Notes: generated from the sequence alone by a model not told the origin. Shown: positions 27,304-38,977, counted from the stretch's first letter. The stretch: 64,000 bases of DNA from Paulinella micropora (GCA_019918135.1 WBZZ01003008.1:148501-212500); one strand, 5' to 3'. A program made the numbers and translations.

Positions 27304-30220
27304 ATGCCTCGTGCCAAGAAGAAGGCAGCAAGCGACGAGGAGGACAAGAAGGTTGGGCTGGTGCTGTACCAGAAGCTGGACTACGTTCGTCTCGAGAACA
27401 TCTCTATACTCAACGCGCACTTCGAGCCAGACGAAGTGCGGGCTGTGAAGGGCCTGCTTGCTGCGCACAAGGGCCAGGTGTTTGCAGAAGTCAAGTACAC
27501 CGAGAGCGAGAAGTTCGAGGGATCCAGGTTGTGGAGCGGCGGGTCCGTGGGCATGGTGAGCGGCTGGGTCTGCCGTCTCGTCGCGGGCGAGCTGTACGAG
27601 TAGCTGGACATCAAGAACGCCTGCTGCACCATCCTGCTGCAGCTTATGGCGAAGAACGACATTGTCGTGAAAGATACAAAAAGCGGGGAAATGGAAGTGC
27701 CGGCGATGATCAGGCGCTTCGTGGGGGGGGGAGCGCGAGGCCATGATTGCCGAGCTGCTGGCCGAGGTAGGGAGGGAGGACAACAAGGCTCACCGTAAGT
27801 GGGGGAAGCAGCGTTTCCTCAGCGTCATCAACGGCCAGGCAGTGCTGGGGGTCCATGAGCTGGACTGCCCGATTCTGCAAAAGTGGCAGCAGACTTGGCT
27901 CAACGTGGTACCCAAGTTCCAGAGGCTGGCCGAGTTTCAACCTCTCTGGAATAACGTGGAAGGCCGAGAGGACAAGAAGCACAACAAGAACGGCACGTTC
28001 ATGGCGTACGTGTGGCAGCTCTACGAACGCAAGATCATGCAGGGCATCGTCGACTTCTTCCATTCTATCAAGGACAAGCAGGGAAAGTGCGTGTACAGGG
28101 TCGGGGTGTGGAAGCATGACGAGATCGGCGTGCACAAACTACCTGGCGGCGAGCGGATCATGACCGACGAGATGATCGGGCGCGTCAGGCAGCACATCAA
28201 GGCCGAGTTCGGCTTCGAGCTGGACTACCACTCCGATGACTGTTCGCCTACGGAGGAGGACTGGAACATCTACTACGGCCCTCGGTGCCTCCACTTGATC
28301 TCTACCAACCCGGAACGATGCATTCACGAGCTCGTCCTGTACGGCAGCAAGCACAAGCACGTGCGCTTCGATGGTGCGGTCCTGAGGCCACATGAATCAA
28401 TTCCCGGCGTCTACACGAAGATCAATGCGAGCTTCGCCGACTACGTAAACACTGCTCTGGCTACCTCTGTCTACTACACCGAGCGGATGACTCGTCTGTC
28501 GTCTCTCGAGGACTGGTACGAGACTGGCCATCACCCTCGTTTTCCTGTCCTGTGCAAGGACCAGATGCAGTCCAACTGGATAAGCTTCAGGAACTGCACG
28601 TTCGACATCAAGGAGCTGAAACTTTACACGTGGGAGCAACTGGCAGAAGCGGGCAAGAAGCCGCCCTTTACCGATCATTTCTACGACGTGGAAGTGGACA
28701 TCGTCAAGCTACAAGAGTCGGTGAATCACCCTGACGAGTGGCTGACCCCGCTGTGGGCCGGTCTGCTGCGGTACCAGCTTTCTGAGGAGATGGCGGAGTT
28801 CATGGAAGTGAGCCTGGGCCGCGTGCAGTACCCCGTCTGTGTCTATGACGACTGGCAGGGCTTGCTGTACATGGTAGGCGATACTCGCACAGGCAAGGGG
28901 ACGATTATCAAGGTGCTGAGGGCCATGAAACCTAGCCACAAGATCGGCGCTCTGGCACTGTCATCCGAAGGCAAGTTCGGCATGCAGGGGGTGTACCTGA
29001 AGGAGCTCTTGGTGGTGGACGATATGCCGATCGGCTTCGAGAAGGCACTGGACCAGTCCTTGCTGCAACGCATGGTCTCCGGTGAGATGGTGCCAGTCGA
29101 ACGCAAGTACCTGACGGGGATAACAGACCACGTCTGGACAGTGCCCCAGGCCTGGGCCGCCAACCATGTGGTGAATTACAAGGACAACCAAGGGCAGATA
29201 GGTGACCGACTTCATGTTTTCTTCTTTCGCACAGAAGTGAAAGAGAAGAAGCCTCGGCTAGCGGAAGACATCATCGAGAAGGAGCTGCCGTACATCCTTC
29301 TGCGATGCGTCAAGCGTTATAGACGCCTGGTGGAGCAGAAGGGTCGCTGTGATTTTTGGCTGCACGTCGCGCCCGAGGAACTGCGTAATAACAAAAAAGC
29401 TATCCAGAGCCAGACGAACCTGTTGAGCAAGTTCCTCAACGAAGGTAGCACCGAGTGGCGCGTGCGAAAAAAGACTGGCTACTTCACTCCGTGGGACAAG
29501 TTCGAGGCGGCCTTTGTCAAGTTCTTGAAAGTTGACCAGCGCTCGTTCTTCGTCAAGTTCGACGACATCGGGGACACCGCGTTGCGCAGGCAGGGATACG
29601 AGGTGTTCAGAGGCGAAAAGAAATGCAACTTCTGCAAGTATTGTAGTACACACAAGGACATGCCTGGCCAAGATTGCGGGCCTAAATTTGGTTGCTCCGA
29701 TACGATGTGCTGGATGAAGCCTAGCAAGGAGAACTGCGGCAAACATTACAACGAGAAACGCGTGCGTGGCAAGCTACAGGGCATCCGCAACATGAAGCTG
29801 GTGAGAAAGGACGATTACGCGGAGGAAGGCGACGACGACTCTACTACGCCTAAGCTTGTCGGTTCGGAATTGGAACCCAGTGACAGCCTCAGCGAGAGCT
29901 CCAGCGTCAAGGAGTGGCAGGAAAGGGTTTTGACCTTGGCAGCGGCGCAGGAGAACACAGAAGAGGTCAGGCGCGCGATCGAGAGAATGTTAGAGGCGCA
30001 TAGCAAGGCGGAGCGCAAGGCGGAGCGCAGGCGCGTCTGCCAAATTGCTGGCATCAAGGACTGGAAGGCCTTAAGAAAGAAGTACAAGGAAGCACAAAAG
30101 CGAACGCGAGAGGAGCGACAGGCGCAGGGGTCTTCTTCCAAGAGGTCCCGACTGTCGGCCGACAGTCAGGAACGTGCGGAAAAGTACCCTTTGGATAAAA
30201 ACGACAAAGAACCAGAATAA
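27304..30220 (+). CDS. Family A polymerase-like / SF3 helicase fusion (in-frame TAG and one frameshift)
   Basis: About 970 residues. The N-terminal part carries motifs like transpoviron/virophage 'TVpol': LDIKNACCTILLQL (motif A-like, 27,604), REAMIAELLAEVG with GKQRFLSVINGQ (motif B-like) and KHDEIGV (motif C-like, about 28,114). The second half is an SF3 helicase with Walker A GDTRTGKGT (28,877), Walker B LLVVDDMP (about 29,006) and an AANHVVNY...GDRL sensor region. A Cys-rich zinc segment (about 29,627-29,740) and a charged tail follow. Two breaks occur: TAG at 27601-27603 just before motif A, and a shift at the G9 run 27,722-27,730. It is the only replication protein in this block. Family A assignment rests on motifs only. 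Confidence 0.7.
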
Positions 30221-30279
30221 CCAGGATGTTTCAAGAGGTAAGTTTTTGGATTATGTTCATTCTCATTTTTATCCAAAGG
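30188..30279. terminator. Long-range inverted repeat across the polymerase-helicase stop
   Basis: CCTTTGGATAAAA (30188-30200) and TTTTATCCAAAGG (30267-30279) are perfect reverse complements. The stop codon lies in the loop. The arms could form a 3' hairpin, or mark the arms of a small insertion. Confidence 0.5.
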
Positions 30280-30438
30280 CCTGTTACTGCTTTTTCGCAT
30301 CAACAGCATTTTGCAAACCCACCATGCCTTCTGTGTGTGTTGCAGGCGCACGCTAGATTTCCGTGCGTCAGACAGCGGCAGTGCGCTGGCTGCACTGACA
30401 ATAGGCGATTGTCGTCAAAGGGTTCGGCAGGAGACTAG
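30226..30438 (+). CDS. Doubtful short gene, possibly with an intron
   Basis: An ATG six bases after the polymerase-helicase stop opens a 70-residue frame. It contains a consensus donor AG|GTAAGT at 30238 and a consensus acceptor TGTGTTGCAG ending at 30345; the 108-base interval is a multiple of three and has no stop, so both forms are readable. The part after the acceptor has CVRQRQCAGC. No family is recognised; it may be chance. Confidence 0.2.
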   Translation: MFQEVSFWIMFILIFIQRPVTAFSHQQHFANPPCLLCVLQAHARFPCVRQRQCAGCTDNRRLSSKGSAGD

Positions 30439-31253
30439 AAAAAAGATTTTGTTTGGTTTCATTAAATTAGTTTTTTTCTTTCACGAACACGATTCTTACC
30501 CACGGCATTCGAAGCCGGAGAGACCAGCGCGGACACGCTCACGAGCAGGCGGGGGCACCCTGCCCCTTGCAAAACGCACACTCGATCTCTGCCCGAAGCG
30601 GCGGGTTTTTTTGCGGTTTGGGCTTTTTTTTTTCTTGCGCGCCCTGCCCCTCTCCCCTAGTCCCTTGCCCTTTCTCCCCCCCCCCCCCCCCCGTTCCTAC
30701 CTTCCCACGACACCAAAAAAGGGGGGGCAGTGCCCTGTCCCCCCCTCCCCCTCTATGATGGGGGTCCGGTGAAAGATAAAGAAATCCCCTGCCCGTCAAG
30801 CAGCTTGTTTTCCGAGCCTCTCCCTCATCCCTCCCCCTTCCCCCTTGCCCCCCGCCCCCTCGCTTCCGGCGGCCCCTCCCCCCCATGCACGAGAAGAGCA
30901 GAGGGAGAGAAAAAGGAGGGGGGGGGGCCTGCACGTACGAAGTAGCACAGCGCAAGCCGGCCCCCCCCCCCCCCCCCTGTTAACGTCCACCCAGCGGCCC
31001 CCCCCCCCACCTACCCCAAACTGAGAAGGCGCAAGGGCGAAACAAAGAGAGACACGTACGGTCTCCAGAATCGACACTTTGCAGTGCGTGCCCCGCCTCT
31101 CTCGCCCTCATTTCTTTCCCCCACACATTTCCCCCCCCCCCCCCCCACACATTCCCCCCTCGCCGCCGTACTTGTCTGCTCGTCCTCCCGTGTGAGAGCA
31201 GTTCTTGCTGTGTGCCTATTTTTGCATCTCGTAGACGGTACACAACCCAAACC
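30439..31253. other. Intergenic region with five poly-C tracts
   Basis: C-runs of 8 or more bases near 30,677, 30,740, 30,960, 30,998 and 31,130-31,146. No gene is seen; frames here are Pro/Gly low complexity. It presumably contains the promoter of the gene at 31254. Confidence 0.6.
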
Positions 31254-32932
31254 ATGAGCAAGTACTTGGACTCGGAGCGGCCGGCGGGAGCGACGAGAGC
31301 AGCGACTCGGAGGAGTCGCTGGACAGCGGGGAGGACTCACAAGAGAGCGACGACGACGGGTCGTTTATCACGGACGACGACGAGGAGGACGAGGAGGAGG
31401 AGAAGAGCGGGGACGAAGCAGTGTCCAAGAAACGCGGGCGCCGCGAAGCCGGCGCGGATGGCCAGAAGGCCAAGAAGAGCCACAAGAAGAGCAACAACAA
31501 GAAGAAGAGCAAGAAGAAGAGCAAGAAGAAGAGCAAGACAAGGCCACAGCAGGGGGAAGAAGACCGAAGTGCCAAGAAAAGAAAGACCGAAGAAGGCGCC
31601 AAGCCCAAGAAGAAGGCGAAGCCCGCCAGGGGCGACAGCTCCGCGTCCACGTCCGAGGACGAGGCGGAAGAGAAACGCGCCCCCGACCTGCAGGCGGCCG
31701 TTACGCAGCTGCAGGCCGGGCAACAGATCAACCCCTGGGAAGACCGCAACATAGAGTCGCTCATCAAGATGCCCGGCGCCTTGGCGGGTAAGTTCGCGGA
31801 GCACAGCGCCCTGCTGAAGGCGGTCTGGTCGGTGCGGCACGACTCGCGCGCGCTGCCCCAGCAGTTGCAGGCCAAGCAGAAGTTCTACATGACGGAGCCG
31901 GGGCTGCCCGGCAACAACGACAACTCCGGGGCCGCCGGTACACGGAGCCGTGGCAACTGGGGCTGGAGCGCGCGTCTGCGCCTGAGCAAGCCGCTCAACA
32001 GCAAGAGCCTGGCGGCGCTCGGCGTGTTCGGCAAGGACAAGGCCGTGCAGCAAGTGCGCGTGGGCACCTCGAAGGCGTTGCGCGGCCTGCACTGGCGCCC
32101 GCCCCAGGAAGTGGCGGGCCACCACAAGAAGTTCGACCCCGTGGCGCGCAACCTGCACAGCCTGGGCCGCGACGTGTTCAGCGAGCTGACCGTGGGCGAT
32201 CTGGGCCAGCTGATCGTGCTGCCCGCTATTCCGTTCGATCGTTCGGCGCCCCAGCCGCTCATTACCGCGTCCGCTGAGGCCCTGTACGTCATGATGACGC
32301 TGTGCGCCCCCGCGGGCAAGGGCGCCGCGGACGGCCTGCCCCACGTCGCGCTGCAGACGGGGCTGGCCACGTTCGTGAGCCTCGGGCTGGCGGCCGACCT
32401 GGTGCCACATCTGGCCGCTATCGAGCACTGCGGCAACCGAATTTATGACGAACGGGGCCAGGCCAAGGGCTTCTTGCTACCGTCGGGCCTGTTGGAGGTG
32501 GTACGCAAGCGGGCGCAGGACCCTAACTGGCTGCCGCCGCGCTACGTAGAGAGCTGCCAGGAATCAGAAAAGGCGGCGGAGGCGGCCTCGTCTTCGTCGT
32601 CGTCGGCGCGCGCCGAGTCGTTGCCGGCGGGCCTGGAAAAGAAGCTCAAGGCGTTCGGCGAGGCACTGAGCGTAGTCCAGCACTTCTTTGCGGAGTCGGC
32701 GGCCTTCTACCGCGCCACGGCGGTGCAGAACCAGAACTTCGCGCGGGCGCAAGAAAAGAGCGCGGCGGCGATTGTGGGCGGGAGCAAGGCAGTGCAAGTG
32801 CTGCTGGAGGAGATCTCGGCACTGGCGCCGCCGCCGCCAGTGCCGGCGCCGGCGCCGGCGGAAGCGGCAGCCGCGGCGGCGCCCGAAAGCCCGGAGCCAT
32901 CGAACGAGGGCGTGCGATCGGACACCGTGTAA
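31254..32932 (+). CDS. Unknown protein with acidic and lysine-rich N-terminus (one frameshift)
   Basis: About 558 residues. The ATG at 31254 (MSKYLDSE) is followed by a shift near 31,275-31,285. The second frame continues with an acidic SDSEESLDSGEDSQESDDD stretch, a lysine-rich KKKSKKKSKKKSK block, a 370-residue Ala/Leu-rich globular part (GLLEVVRKRAQDPNWLPPRY and similar) and a Pro/Ala tail. The charged N-terminus suggests nuclear location or nucleic-acid binding. The next start is 232 bases away, with AATAAA at about 33,058. No family is recognised, and it could be a structural protein too divergent to see. Confidence 0.55.
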
Positions 32933-33164
32933 AAGGGGGAGCACCACCACAAACCCAGAAAAAAGCGCGGGGCAAAACCCTTTCCTTTCCCCCCCCCTAA
33001 CCACAATCCCCCCCCCGGGCACCCTCCCGGTTACTCTCTCTCTCTCTTAGTTCTCAAAGAATAATAAAACTACAGCAAAAAAGGGAGCGTACACGGTACA
33101 AGAAAGAAACCCAAAGCAAACAGCTCTTTAACAACCTGCCGGCGTCCAAACAAACCCGGGGGGA

Positions 33165-34510
33165 ATGCAGCGCTCCGTTTTACCGTCGCCGATCCAAGTA
33201 ACACTGAACTGGCAGGAATCCATGAATGCGCAATACTCCCGGCAATCCCCCAGGCCGGGCCCCAAGTACGGCTGCCGCATCCCCAGCACCCACGTTCTGC
33301 GCGGCAGGCCGCTGGAGCAAGCCTGTCTGCCCACGTTTCTAGCCGTGGTGTGCGACGAGGACGCCGAGCCCGTGATGAACGCGGTCGCGGCTAAAAAGGT
33401 TGTCTTGTTAGCGCGCCTGTTTGTGCGCGCCGACGAACCCGCCAAGAGGCTAGCGTTGTACAGGGTGCTGTCGCTGCCGACGGGGGGAGTGCTTTTTGTC
33501 CTCAAGGACAACACTCCGCTGACAGAGCCCGGCGAGACCATCGCGAGCCCGTTCCTGCAGCCGCCGCGCGAACTGGAAATCAACGGCCACACACAAGGCG
33601 CGGCCGAATACCAGGAAATCAGAGGTTGGTGGGTACTCAAGGTTGCTGCGTGCGCGAGCGACCAGGATTTCTACGGGGTGGGGTCTCAGGTGCTGCTCGG
33701 CGGCCGCCCGCGTACCTGGTCATAAGCCGCGGCCAGAAACATTTCTATTGCCTGAGCTGGGGCCAGATCCAGGCTAGCTACCGCACGAATCGCGGCTTGT
33801 GTGCGGTGGCTCCCAGAGTCCGGGTGCCACAGCTGCCCGCCGGCGCGGCGCCCGTCTGGGAGAGCATCTCTAAGCAATTGACGTGGCTGCCAAGCACGCC
33901 GCCCGCCGCGGAGTGGACCCCGGCCCTGCTGGGTGTGCTGATGCAGTGCCTGCCCGAGGGCACCAAGTTGGTGTTCCGGCACGCCGACGGCGCGCAAACG
34001 CACTGCACCGTGGCCTTTAGGCCTTCAGAAGAGGACAAACTGCTGGAGACGTTCTGTAGCTACGAGGCCGGCGACGGCGGCAGGGACACCAACACGAACG
34101 GTTCGGCCGTGCGGCTGCAGGTCTTGGCGGCCGTTTCTAGCGACGACCAGGGCAAGCTGGTCGAGGTCCTGTCGTTTTTTAGGCAGGTCGACAGAAACTG
34201 TTGTGTGAGCTTTGGCCAACAAAAGGGAGCGCACCACAGCAGCTGCCCCAGGCCCCGTCCGGGCGAGATGGTCTTTTCGTGCAGGCGCGACGACCTGTGC
34301 CTCCGGCAGGGAGTTAATTACGGCAGGTTGATCAGGATAGAAAGCCTGGACCAGCAGCAAACGCTTTCCTGGCACATGGGCCTGGCCCAACTCAGGCAGG
34401 GACGAACGGTCAAGTTCGTGGTTGGCGGCTTACACGACCGTCGGGGCGGCACGATCTCTGTCCTAGAACTCCGGCCCGCCGCCGGCCCGCAGGCGGCAGT
34501 GCACCAGTGA
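33165..34510 (+). CDS. Unknown protein (one frameshift)
   Basis: About 448 residues in two overlapping frames; the shift lies between about 33,626 and 33,725, probably near 33,700. The first part is beta-rich (VLPSPIQVTLNWQESMNAQ, VVLLARLFVRADEPA, YRVLSLPTGGVLFVLKDN). The second has SRGQKHFYCLSWGQIQASY, GTKLVFRHADGAQTHCTVAF and RGGTISVLELRP. The two halves share a style of short beta strands and may be repeats of one fold. No family is recognised. AATAAA occurs 13 bases after the stop. Same strand as its neighbours on both sides. Confidence 0.5.
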
Positions 34511-34915
34511 ATCCTCCCTCCCGAATAAACCAGGGGGGCACGGGAAAGGAACCAGGGGACACGGGAAAAAAACCGGGGTTTGAGGGGCCCAGAGAAGAGC
34601 GGGGCGAGGTTTGTTTTTTTTGGGCGGGGACAGAAATACGGGCGCGGTAAAAAAGGGGCGACATGTTGAGACGGGAGAGGTGGGGGGGGGGGAGGCGAAA
34701 TGTTGAGCCGCGGCCACAAATTTCACACAGACACTTTTCCAACGCCCGGGGGCGGGGGGTTGTTGCGACCGGGTGGGCGGGAGTAGGGGAAGAAATGTAC
34801 AGCAAAAGAAAAACGAAGTTGGGAGGCGGTGAAAGAAGAGGCCAAAAAAAAGGTAGCTAATAAAAAAAAACGCAGTAGTTTTTTTTTCGACGCGTCCCCA
34901 AAAAAAAGAAAAGCC
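34511..34915. other. Intergenic region with poly-G tract
   Basis: It holds AATAAA at 34,523, two near-repeats of GGGGCACGGGAAAGGAACCAG, a G10 run at about 34,682, and A-rich DNA before the next start (AAAAAAAGAAAAGCC then ATG). No gene is seen. Confidence 0.6.
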
Positions 34916-36953
34916 ATGAGTTTTCAAGAGGTGGCAGAAATTGTGGCTACCAGATTAGAGGGCGAGCCCGGCGGTACTCAGGCCGCCACGGAGTCTGCGA
35001 CGGATGCGCCCATGACGGATGCGCCCATGACGATGCGCCCGTGACGGATGCGCCCGTGACGGATGCGCCCGTGACGGATGCGCCCGTGACGGATGCGCCC
35101 GCGACAACGGACGCGCCCGCGACGACGAGGGTTGACTGTCCACCGGGGCCGGACTACGCGGAGGTCGACTGGAAGCGCGTGAACGACCTGCAGACGTTCG
35201 GCACCGGCTGGTGCTTGAAGTACTGCACGACGGATCGGTGCGTCCAGGTTGTGCTCGTCGGTGGCGAGCAGAACAGTGTCCAACCGCAGACCGCCCTGAA
35301 CGACTGTGTGCCCCCCGTGTGCGTGATGTTCGCGATGCCGCAGAGGGACAATCAGGCGCCGCTGTGCCAGCGGGCGATGCCGATCGAGTCGGTGTGCTAC
35401 CGCCCCGCGGCCCTGGTCGACAGCTTCTTGGTGGTGTCGAAACGCTTTGGCTGGAGCGGCGCCCTGCACGCCGAACTAACCGTGCTGGCGGGCGCCGACG
35501 CGGCGCCCCGCGCCCTGATCAGGACGGAGGCACAGTGGCGTTTGCTGCTCTTCTACGCCGCGCTGGGCAAGCTGTTCGGCAACAGTCCGCCCTGGCTGCC
35601 GGCGCGTGAGGGCGCCAGGCGCAAGTGGCGCCAGCTCGTGAGGGACGAGCTGTTCTGTGTGTTCCCCCGCGTCACCACGGGGGCCATTTGCGAAGAAGAG
35701 CTGGGCCAAGAAACGCTGAACGCGGTGACACGCATGTGCAGGGACGTCCTGGCGCTGCCAAACCTCGAGGCACGGGACCTGAGCCTGTTGTACCGCTACG
35801 TGCGCGAACACGCCGTGCTGGTACGTTCGATTTTGTCGGAAGGCGTGGTGGGCATAGCGCTGAACCCCCTGATCGCCAGGGTGCCCAGGGCCCTGAACCA
35901 CAACCTGGCGGCCCTGCACGACCGCGACGGGGTGGCCACCGTGTGCACGACGGCGATCACCACGGTTGGCGCGGCCGCCGTGCTGCCGCCGTGGACGGAG
36001 GAGTCACTGGGCAGGCGCTACGGCGCGATCACGCCCGAACTGTGCGCGTACCTGACGCAGGAAGTCGAGGACACGGTCGGGTCCACGGTCGAGGAGATGC
36101 TGGGCCCGGAGCTCGCGAAAGAGGTACTCGGCGGGCTGAGCCAGGTGCGCGCGCTGCTGGCGTTAGAGCACACGCTGCGCCCGTTCGAGCTGGAGCCGGC
36201 CAAGCTCGAGGAGCTGTGCCTGCTGGTGTCGCGCTTCGTCGCGGGGATGCCACGCTGAGGCTGGCGCGCACGGTGTACGCACAACAGCTCGTGCTGCAGG
36301 CCGAGAGCGAGGAGCTGCCGCAGGTGGAAAGGCGCGCGGCTCCGGTGCGCACCAGGCGCAACTGGTGGGAGGAGCCCGCGGGGCTGGCGGACAGCCTGCC
36401 GATCATGGAGCTGGTCATGGTTTATCTGCAGGGCTTTATGATGCTGCTGCACCGCCTGAGCGCGCGACGGCTGATCAAGATTATCTCCAGACAGCAGCAG
36501 CAGCAGCAAAAGGGCAACCACGAGCAAGAACACGACGCCGGCGTCCGCTCGGTGCAGGCGGTGTGGGCGTACCGCCTGATGACCAACTGCGTCAATTATC
36601 TGCACTTGTTCTTTGAATCGGCGCCGCACATGCAGTACACCCGCCGCCAGCTGCGGCGCCCGCCGCTGTTCACCCACGGCCTGGAGCTGTCGGTGCGCCT
36701 GCACTGCTCCGCCACGGTGCTGCTGCGGTTCCTGTTCGGCCTCAAGGGCGCGGGCTGGAACGTGTGTGCCGGCTGGCTCGACACGACGTGGCCGCTGCAC
36801 ACGCTGCTAGCGCAGAGCTTGGAAGACGCCCTGGTCTGCGAGGCCAAGAAGGCGCGCCCCTCGCGCAAAGCACGCAACGACGCCCTGGCGACTTGTATTA
36901 ACAACCTAGAATCCATGTTCCACGGCAGCGTCAGGAAGCCCGAACTCGACTGA
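34916..36953 (+). CDS. Unknown protein with TDAPV repeats (two frameshifts)
   Basis: About 680 residues. The ATG at 34916 (MSFQEVAEIVATRLEG) leads into a 15-bp tandem repeat coding for TDAP(M/V). One unit near 35,025-35,040 lacks a base, which moves the frame. The body follows: helical and rich in Leu/Ala (WRLLLFYAALGKLFG, RDLSLLYRYVREHAVLVRSIL). A second shift near 36,245-36,258 leads to a C-terminal part with LIKIISRQQQQQQK and NCVNYLHLFFESAPHM. No family is recognised. The long helical body and low-complexity N-terminus are like internal virion or nuclear proteins, but this is a guess. Confidence 0.5.
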
Positions 36954-37138
36954 AGACAGTAAAAAAAATAAGCCAAAAAGTGGACAGTACCAATGTGTTT
37001 TGCTTCTTTTTTTATTAGTTACGATTAAAACAAAAAAACGTCCTTTTTCTCTGCCAACAAGCATGCCTTGGCGATGATGTCATGCGCGTCGTAGCACAAC
37101 CGTAACCGTACAGTAGGAAAGAGTACAAATGCTGGATA

Positions 37139-37741
37139 CTAGTTGACGTATCCGGTATATGTCTTTCGCCAAGACTCGAATGACTCTTGTAAATAGTCTC
37201 GGTCGTTTTGTTCGCGGATGTTGGTGTAAAAAGAAGACTCCGTGACTTCCTTCCATTTCTTGTCGGCTTTGCCGATACCGAAGCCACCAGCTGGTGGTCG
37301 CGCCCTCTGCTCTGTCAAGCGCTTGATCTCTTTTGCGTACCTGTCTATATCTGTTGTGATTCCTATCACTTCATCCATCTTTCCTTCTGCTACCGCTTGC
37401 GTCAATTGTTGCGTTAATGCCGTGACTCTTTTTTCGGAAAACTCGATGCTTCCTCCCGCAGCTCCGTCAGTGAACTGCTTGTTGCTCAGAGTTCTCTTTA
37501 TTTCTGTGAAGACTTTCGTCACAAGGTACTGTTCTACTGCCAAGAGCTTAGCAATCCGATCCTTTCTTTTGGTTTCACTGCTTTCTTCCCTGCAAAGTCG
37601 TTGCACATAACGGGCGAACTTGTCACTATCGGCAGCATGTGATCCCGACGGTAAATAATTTTTCGCGTCGCCTTTCACCTCTTGATAGATCGTGCTCAAT
37701 TGGCACGATACTGAATGTTCATCGCTGCTCATAGCTGGCAA
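37139..37741 (-). CDS. Unknown coiled-coil protein
   Basis: A 200-residue protein with an intact frame and lower GC than its neighbours. Helices include KFARYVQRLCREESSETKRKDR, VEKYLVT-like segments and EFSEKRVTALTQQLTQAVAEG, then a PPAGGFGIGKADKKW hinge and an aromatic end FESWRKTYTGYV. The ATG at 37732 (MSSDEH) is an alternative start. A minus-strand AATAAA lies about 125 bases after the stop. No family is recognised. The AT-leaning codon use suggests a different history from the genes to its left. Confidence 0.55.
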   Translation of the reverse strand: MPAMSSDEHSVSCQLSTIYQEVKGDAKNYLPSGSHAADSDKFARYVQRLCREESSETKRKDRIAKLLAVEQYLVTKVFTEIKRTLSNKQFTDGAAGGSIEFSEKRVTALTQQLTQAVAEGKMDEVIGITTDIDRYAKEIKRLTEQRARPPAGGFGIGKADKKWKEVTESSFYTNIREQNDRDYLQESFESWRKTYTGYVN

Positions 37742-38023
37742 TGCTCCGTTTTTCCGACACGCTTAATTTTACTTGTTCTTTAAATATCTTTGGGCTAATT
37801 TTCTTTTTTATGGGAGCCTTGAAATTAAAGATCGCGCGCTTCATCATACAGTCCGAGGGGGGTGGAGGGGGGAATTGGCGTTGACTGTCGCACACGCCGG
37901 CATTTGTCAGGGAGGGGGGAATTGGCGTGTCTTTTTACTTCACCTCACCCTCCTGTCTCCCCTTCTCCCCCTACACTTATATCAACTCCCGAGGAAAAAG
38001 GAGGAAGGGAGAGGGGTTTTTTC
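37742..38023. other. Intergenic region with repeated GGGAATTGGCGT
   Basis: Two direct copies of GGGAATTGGCGT (about 37,869 and 37,915) are flanked by G-runs. No gene is seen. Confidence 0.5.
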
Positions 38024-38977
38024 TCACGCACACTGTTGCAGGAAGTCCTGCAGCGGCAGGGACTTGGTCGCGGGCGGCAGGGCCAGCACGCAGTCGAGTT
38101 CGACCGTCTCGTTAGCCACGCGGCAGCGGTACAACCACGCAAAGTCCGCGGGCAGCAACGCATTCAACGACAGCGGCCAGCACTGTAACAGCCCGCCCGC
38201 TACTTGCAACGATTCGCTTTCGGCGGGGCGGCCGCACGAGTGGCCGCGCCAGGGGGACCGGGCCTGCAGCAGTTCTGTCAGCTCCGGGCGGGCTACGCCC
38301 GCGTTGTTGGGCCACGCGCAGAAAGTATCTGTCGACAGCGGCAGCCACTCCGCCACGTACACGGCTTCACTCCAGATCCACAGCGCGGGCCGGAACGGCA
38401 GTGCCTCGACGGTTGCAGGCACAGACTCCGGCGACTCTTTCCATTCTAACGACGTGTACGCTACAAAACAGAAGTCCGCGTTGCCGATGTAGCCGCCGTA
38501 CGCCGCGTCGTACAAGTACGCGCGCGACAGCTCCAACCGGCCGTCGCCATCTTCAGTCCGTGACAGGCACGACCAGTACATGGACTGGTCCAGCACGGCG
38601 CCATCGGCTGTGCTAGAGATCTTCAGCGCCCACGAGTAGTCGATGGCACACTCAAACGTGCGCAGGCCGCACACGAAAGTCACGGCCAGCGGCACCTCGC
38701 ACGCGGGGCCGGCGTAGCCGCTCGCGCACGTGCACACGGGCGTACCGCCCGCGAACAACGGGCCGCAGACACCCTTGTTGCTGCACGACGGGTCGTCTTG
38801 TCCCGCCAGCCCCCGGCACGTCACGCACTGCGGCTCGGTCGCACTGACACTCGAGAGGTCGAAATAGCCGCCGTTGCACGCGCACCGGCGCGGGCCGACG
38901 TTCCCCGACGGAATCTGCCCAGCATTGGACGGGCAGACTGCTGTTGCCACGGGCAAACACCACCACGCCAGCCACAT
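38024..38977 (-). CDS. Secreted EGF-like protein
   Basis: A 317-residue protein. The N-terminus MWLAWWCLPVATAVCPSNAG reads as a short signal peptide. A Cys-rich region follows with an EGF-like module: CSNKGVCGPLFAGGTPVCTC then GYAGPACEV (about residues 63-93), preceded by RCACNGGYFD and CVTCRGLAG. The remaining 220 residues have scattered cysteines and Trp (MYWSCLSR, WIWSEAVYVAEWLPL) and look like an extracellular beta domain. No transmembrane segment is visible. It may act on the cell surface or virion surface. Intact frame; the gene diverges from the lipase gene across a 435-base spacer. Confidence 0.6.
   Translation of the reverse strand: MWLAWWCLPVATAVCPSNAGQIPSGNVGPRRCACNGGYFDLSSVSATEPQCVTCRGLAGQDDPSCSNKGVCGPLFAGGTPVCTCASGYAGPACEVPLAVTFVCGLRTFECAIDYSWALKISSTADGAVLDQSMYWSCLSRTEDGDGRLELSRAYLYDAAYGGYIGNADFCFVAYTSLEWKESPESVPATVEALPFRPALWIWSEAVYVAEWLPLSTDTFCAWPNNAGVARPELTELLQARSPWRGHSCGRPAESESLQVAGGLLQCWPLSLNALLPADFAWLYRCRVANETVELDCVLALPPATKSLPLQDFLQQCA

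Noticed and set aside
27601..27603. TAG as a reassigned sense codon
   Set aside because: Other genes in the same block (ends at 20551 and 25758) stop at TAG at sensible C-termini.
30539..31340. Proline- and glycine-rich frames on both strands
   Set aside because: Low-complexity translation of poly-C spacers.
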